A DNA stretch of 7,707 bases from Bacteroidales bacterium. GTDB taxonomy: Bacteria; Bacteroidota; Bacteroidia; Bacteroidales; WCHB1-69. This document shows positions 4,759-7,707 of this stretch, piece by piece (the first letter of the stretch is position 1; every line of letters starts with the position of its first letter). The notes beneath the pieces were generated by a model. That model had not been told where the DNA came from. It did no database searches and was given only the letters and a program-made list of their open reading frames with translations. Made by a program: the position numbers and the translations under genes. The DNA is taken from assembly GCA_016285615.1 (NCBI GenBank), contig JAEERB010000113.1, positions 1 through 7,707 of the forward strand. The letters run 5' to 3'.

Positions 4759-7464
4759 ATGAAAAAGATTTTCGTTTTTCTTTTAATCAGTGTACTCACT
4801 GTTTTTCAAGCACATGCAGTCCTCAAGGAAAAAGATTTGGCCCAAACGCTGGGCGTGCTGCGTGCCGAGCTGGAACAGGCTTACAATGAACAGAAAATGA
4901 TGATGGCACGCTACGAGCAACGCTATGGCGAGCAACATGCCCGACTGATCCGCATCATGCAGAACAGCAACCAGATAGCGCTGATGCTCTATTCGCAAAA
5001 TGCCGACTTCACCTTCGATATGGCCTACGCCTGCCAGGCAGCCACCGAGCAATACCGCAACATAAGTCAATACCACGCCCCCTACGACAAGATGAAGACG
5101 CGCCTGAAAGCCGAAATCGAACGCTACGACGCCCTCATCAAGACTCTGCGGAACCTGCCGCCACGCCTGCTGCCCAATGGCGAACTGGGACAAATGCCCG
5201 ACTCTATCCGCAAGATGATGCCCCAACACATCTTGGACACTGCAAAAAAGAGTCTCTATATACTTGACGAGCAAGGTCTTGAAGACAGAGAAGCGTGCGT
5301 GAATTACGCCACCGCCCTACGTGATAACTATGTCAAAATGCTGGAAAACATCGAGTTAGACCAGGAGCACTACGAGCGTGTGACTAACCGTGCCAAAGAG
5401 CTCAACACCTTTGCCCTCTCCAAATACGAGCATATCCAAAAGAACATATTCAAAAATGGCGGCGACACCTATTTCAAGACGCTGAAACGCTTCAAATGGC
5501 ACTATGTGGTCGCTAAGAAAGATGTGGACGATAAGTACAAGCCGTTTGCACGGAAATCGGAATGGCGCGGCCCCGTTATTTACGGTATCAGCATCTTCAT
5601 GATTTTCTACATCCTCGTGGCCAGTATCCTCAGCTACATCCTCATGCGCTGGGTAATGCCCAAACGGTGGCGCGAATATCTCAAAGAACGAAACAAACGC
5701 CCCATCCTCACTGTGGCCTGCGGCGTAGCTATCTTCGCCATCTCCATCACCATTGCACGCTTCTTCGTAAAACAGAATTTCGTGCTGATGGCTATCAACC
5801 TGATGACCTTCTTCGCATGGCTTACCGACGTCATCCTCATATCGCTACTCATTCGCCTCAACGACAAGCAGATACGTGCTGGCGTCCGCTCCTACATGCC
5901 TTTCATCCTGATGGCCTTCATCGTCATCATCTTCCGTATCATCTTGATACCCAACAATCTCGTCAATCTGATTTATCCACCCGCCATGCTGCTCTTCACT
6001 ATCTGGCAATTCATCGTGCTGAAACGCCGTATTGCCAAGTTACCCGACAGCGACATGGTCTATACCGTCATCTCACTCCTCGTCATGCTTGGCTCGTGTG
6101 TGGCCTCATGGCTCGGCTTCGTGCTGCTGGCCGTACAGATTATGATCTGGTGGATGATTCAATTAGCTGCCATCCAAACTATCACTTGCTTGTATGACTT
6201 GGCCAAGACTTACGAATGCCGCCGTCTCGCCCGCAAAATTGGTCGTAAGAAAGGCGAAGAGTTTGAAAATAAAGCCGAAGTAAACAAATTCTTCAAGAAG
6301 ATCCAACCCAACATGGCTAAAGGAGAATATATCGGTCAGACTTGGTTCTACGATTTCCTCTTTAAAGCGCTTCTGCCCATCTTAGCCGTATTCTCGGTGC
6401 CCGCCAGCGTTTACTGGGCCACCACTATCTTCGAGATGTCGTCCATCTGCCGTAAGATTTTCCTCTTCGTATTCCTGAACAAGCCCGGCATCATCCAGAT
6501 ATCGCTCTACAAGATGTGTCTGGCCCTCGAGCTCTACTTCCTCTTCCGCTATCTGAACTACGCTATCCACGCGTTCTTCAACCTGCTCAGCAAACGCCGC
6601 AAGAAAGAGACAACAACGCACGGCAAGGGCAACGCCACGCTGACCAACAACGTCATCTCAATCCTCGTTTGGGGCATCTATGTCATCTCGGTGTTGATGA
6701 TTTTCGACGTTTCCAGCAGCGGCATCTCCATTGTGATGGCAGGCTTGGCTACCGGTCTTGGTTTCGCCATGAAAGACCTCTTGGAGAACTTTGTCTATGG
6801 CATCACCCTCATGACGGGCCGCTTGCGTGTAGGCGACTACATTGAATGCGACGGCGTGCAGGGCAAAGTGGACAGCATCAACTACCAGAGCACACAACTC
6901 GTCACGCTCGACGGCAGTGTCATCGCCTTCCAAAACGCCACTCTCTTCAGCAAGAACTTCAAAAACCTTACCCGCAACCACGGCTATGTTTTGGTTAAAA
7001 TCCCCGTTGGCGTGGCTTACGGCGTGAATGTGGAGAGAGTACGTCAGGTACTTACCAAGAGTCTTGAAAAGCTCATCGTGAAGAATGCCGCCGGCAAATA
7101 CTCGGTGGACAACAAGCAAGGCTTCAAGGTAATCTTCAACGACTTTGGCGACAGCAGCGTCGATCTCTTCGTAACTTGCTGGATATTAGTGGAAGAAAAA
7201 GCTGTTGTTATCGCACAAATCAAGGAAGTTATCTACAATACTTTAAATAAGAATAATATTGAGATTCCCTTCCCGCAACAAGACATCTATATCCGTCGTG
7301 TGGAAACCAGCACACCTTCCCTACCTGCTGAAGTTGTAGAAACCAACGAACAGCCAGAGCCAGTCAAAAGCAAAGAGCCTAAGAGACAGAACAATAGAAA
7401 GCCTCGCAAGCCGAAAGACGCCTCCGCTAAGTCCAAAACAGAGGGTGATGCTTCGGTCCAATAA
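4759..7464 (+). CDS. large MscS-family mechanosensitive ion channel
   Basis: A 901-residue inner-membrane channel of the MscS superfamily, expected to open under membrane tension and release solutes during osmotic downshock. Residues 1-20 are a signal peptide (MKKIFVFLLISVLTVFQAHA). About 21-265 form a charged, helical, probably coiled-coil periplasmic domain. Hydrophobic segments follow at about 273-296, 315-337, 342-366, 379-398, 402-421, 433-475 (two), 535-555 and 584-610. The MscS core has a segment at 632-649 and the Gly/Ala-rich pore helix at about 656-685 (MAGLATGLGFAMKDLLENF), then the cytoplasmic beta domain from GRLRVGDYIECDGVQGKV to the IPFPQQDIYI ending at about 845. The layout resembles MscK/MscM-type channels of proteobacteria with a shorter periplasmic part. 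A Lys/Pro-rich tail (about 855-901) is unusual. The ATG at 4759 is chosen over one at 4705 because it begins the signal peptide and lies after the promoter box. Confidence 0.93.
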   Translation: MKKIFVFLLISVLTVFQAHAVLKEKDLAQTLGVLRAELEQAYNEQKMMMARYEQRYGEQHARLIRIMQNSNQIALMLYSQNADFTFDMAYACQAATEQYRNISQYHAPYDKMKTRLKAEIERYDALIKTLRNLPPRLLPNGELGQMPDSIRKMMPQHILDTAKKSLYILDEQGLEDREACVNYATALRDNYVKMLENIELDQEHYERVTNRAKELNTFALSKYEHIQKNIFKNGGDTYFKTLKRFKWHYVVAKKDVDDKYKPFARKSEWRGPVIYGISIFMIFYILVASILSYILMRWVMPKRWREYLKERNKRPILTVACGVAIFAISITIARFFVKQNFVLMAINLMTFFAWLTDVILISLLIRLNDKQIRAGVRSYMPFILMAFIVIIFRIILIPNNLVNLIYPPAMLLFTIWQFIVLKRRIAKLPDSDMVYTVISLLVMLGSCVASWLGFVLLAVQIMIWWMIQLAAIQTITCLYDLAKTYECRRLARKIGRKKGEEFENKAEVNKFFKKIQPNMAKGEYIGQTWFYDFLFKALLPILAVFSVPASVYWATTIFEMSSICRKIFLFVFLNKPGIIQISLYKMCLALELYFLFRYLNYAIHAFFNLLSKRRKKETTTHGKGNATLTNNVISILVWGIYVISVLMIFDVSSSGISIVMAGLATGLGFAMKDLLENFVYGITLMTGRLRVGDYIECDGVQGKVDSINYQSTQLVTLDGSVIAFQNATLFSKNFKNLTRNHGYVLVKIPVGVAYGVNVERVRQVLTKSLEKLIVKNAAGKYSVDNKQGFKVIFNDFGDSSVDLFVTCWILVEEKAVVIAQIKEVIYNTLNKNNIEIPFPQQDIYIRRVETSTPSLPAEVVETNEQPEPVKSKEPKRQNNRKPRKPKDASAKSKTEGDASVQ

Positions 7465-7515
7465 TTGTGACAATTTGGCACTTACGCTGACACAAAGTCC
7501 ATTATATACTGACAA

Positions 7516-7552
7516 ATTATCAAAATAAACGGTTGGCACGCATTTTGATAAT
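7516..7552. repeat. perfect 11-bp inverted repeat bracketing the -24 element upstream of hsp20
   Basis: ATTATCAAAAT (7516-7526) and ATTTTGATAAT (7542-7552) are exact reverse complements separated by 15 bases that contain TGGCACG. The right arm overlaps the putative -12 element. It could be an operator, or in RNA from the channel gene a hairpin; no T-tract follows, so it is not a standard terminator. Confidence 0.55.
7534..7549 (+). promoter_or_regulatory. sigma-54-like (-24/-12) promoter for the hsp20 gene
   Basis: TGGCACG-CATT-TTGAT matches the RpoN consensus TGGCACG-N4-TTGCW at all positions except the C of TTGC, which is A. Spacing is exact. Predicted transcription start is near 7560, giving a leader of nearly 70 bases. 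The expected enhancer-binding activator site is not identifiable. No TAnnTTTG box is seen between 7465 and 7627. Confidence 0.55.
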
Positions 7553-7616
7553 AATAGTTCGGTTGCTGAAGCGAAAGCGGAGGCAGCCAGAAACAAAATG
7601 TCTAACAATTTAAAAT

Positions 7617-7622
7617 GGAGGT
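7617..7622 (+). promoter_or_regulatory. strong Shine-Dalgarno GGAGGT for hsp20
   Basis: GGAGGT lies 5 bases before the ATG at 7628. It is the only near-perfect Shine-Dalgarno in the window; the other genes have weak or none, as is normal in Bacteroidetes. It fixes the start of the last gene and suggests strong translation once the message is made. Confidence 0.7.
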
Positions 7623-7627
7623 GTATT

Positions 7628-7707
7628 ATGCTACCAGTAATGTTTAAAAACAGTTGGTTTCCAACAGTATTTGAAGATTTCTTGAACAATGATATTATGC
7701 CTCGTGC
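7628..7707 (+). CDS. small heat-shock protein (Hsp20/alpha-crystallin family), 5' end only
   Basis: Only the first 26 codons are inside the window. The N-terminus MLPVMFKNSWFPTVFEDFLN followed by NDIMPR matches the start typical of Bacteroidales Hsp20 proteins, which open with a short Trp-Phe-rich arm (W-x-P-x-x-F-x-D-F) before the alpha-crystallin domain. Such proteins are ATP-independent holdase chaperones that form cytoplasmic oligomers and bind unfolding proteins. The start is fixed by GGAGGT five bases upstream. The upstream sigma-54-like element and inverted repeat suggest stress or nutrient-linked control (inference). The alpha-crystallin domain itself is beyond the end, so the call rests on the N-terminal arm alone. 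Confidence 0.8.
   Translation, partial: MLPVMFKNSWFPTVFEDFLNNDIMPR

Noticed and set aside
5562..6197. 211-codon frame inside the channel gene
   Set aside because: Shadow in another frame of a high-GC membrane protein gene, with His/Arg-rich nonsense composition.
6658..7119. 153-codon minus-strand frame opposite the MscS domain
   Set aside because: Lies entirely within a gene of firm identity and shows no family motif.
7476..7491. Second sigma-54-like element TGGCACT-TACG-CTGAC
   Set aside because: The -24 half is good but the -12 half lacks TTGC; the element at 7534 is clearly better.
7321..7689. 122-codon minus-strand frame across the channel-hsp20 spacer
   Set aside because: It overlaps the end of the channel gene, the promoter region and the hsp20 start; no Shine-Dalgarno or recognised domain.

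Overview
The window looks like a chromosomal segment of a member of Bacteroidetes, most likely order Bacteroidales (gut, rumen or oral type). Four things suggest this: two FISUMP (Fibrobacter succinogenes major paralogous) domains, one attached to a type IX-secretion-like module and a Bacteroidetes-style fibronectin-like module; TAnnTTTG promoter boxes; almost no Shine-Dalgarno sequences upstream of most genes; and signal peptides whose mature chains begin with Gln. All recognised genes are on the + strand. No rRNA, tRNA, CRISPR array, transposase or integrase was seen.

Left part (1 to about 4095), accessory in character and AT-richer. It opens with the 3' part of a FISUMP-domain surface protein (1-618). 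Next comes an unrecognised 179-residue cytoplasmic-looking protein (669-1208), then a complete 562-residue secreted protein (1237-2925) with a signal peptide, an internal T9SS-sorting-like module, a fibronectin-like domain and a C-terminal FISUMP domain paralogous to the first gene. Gaps of 50 and 28 bases suggest one transcript. An orphan PD-(D/E)XK nuclease of the PDDEXK_4 type follows (3019-4095), with catalytic D, ExK and QxxxY residues visible.

Right part (about 4249 to the end), GC-richer and core-like. A small secreted protein (4261-4695) is built almost entirely from six copies of an 18-residue KDRWG repeat, and its promoter box lies so close to the ATG that the mRNA may be leaderless. 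It is followed, behind its own promoter box, by a 901-residue MscS-family mechanosensitive channel (4759-7464) with a signal peptide, a periplasmic helical domain and about ten or more membrane segments. The window ends in the first 26 codons of a small heat-shock protein (Hsp20, from 7628). Upstream of it are a sigma-54-like -24/-12 element bracketed by a perfect 11-bp inverted repeat and a strong Shine-Dalgarno.

The genes do not form one obvious pathway. The left block resembles a variable surface-protein locus plus a nuclease; the right block is envelope and stress physiology (channel, small secreted repeat protein, chaperone). The least explained items are the KDRWG-repeat protein, the unknown gene between the two FISUMP genes, and the regulatory structure before hsp20.
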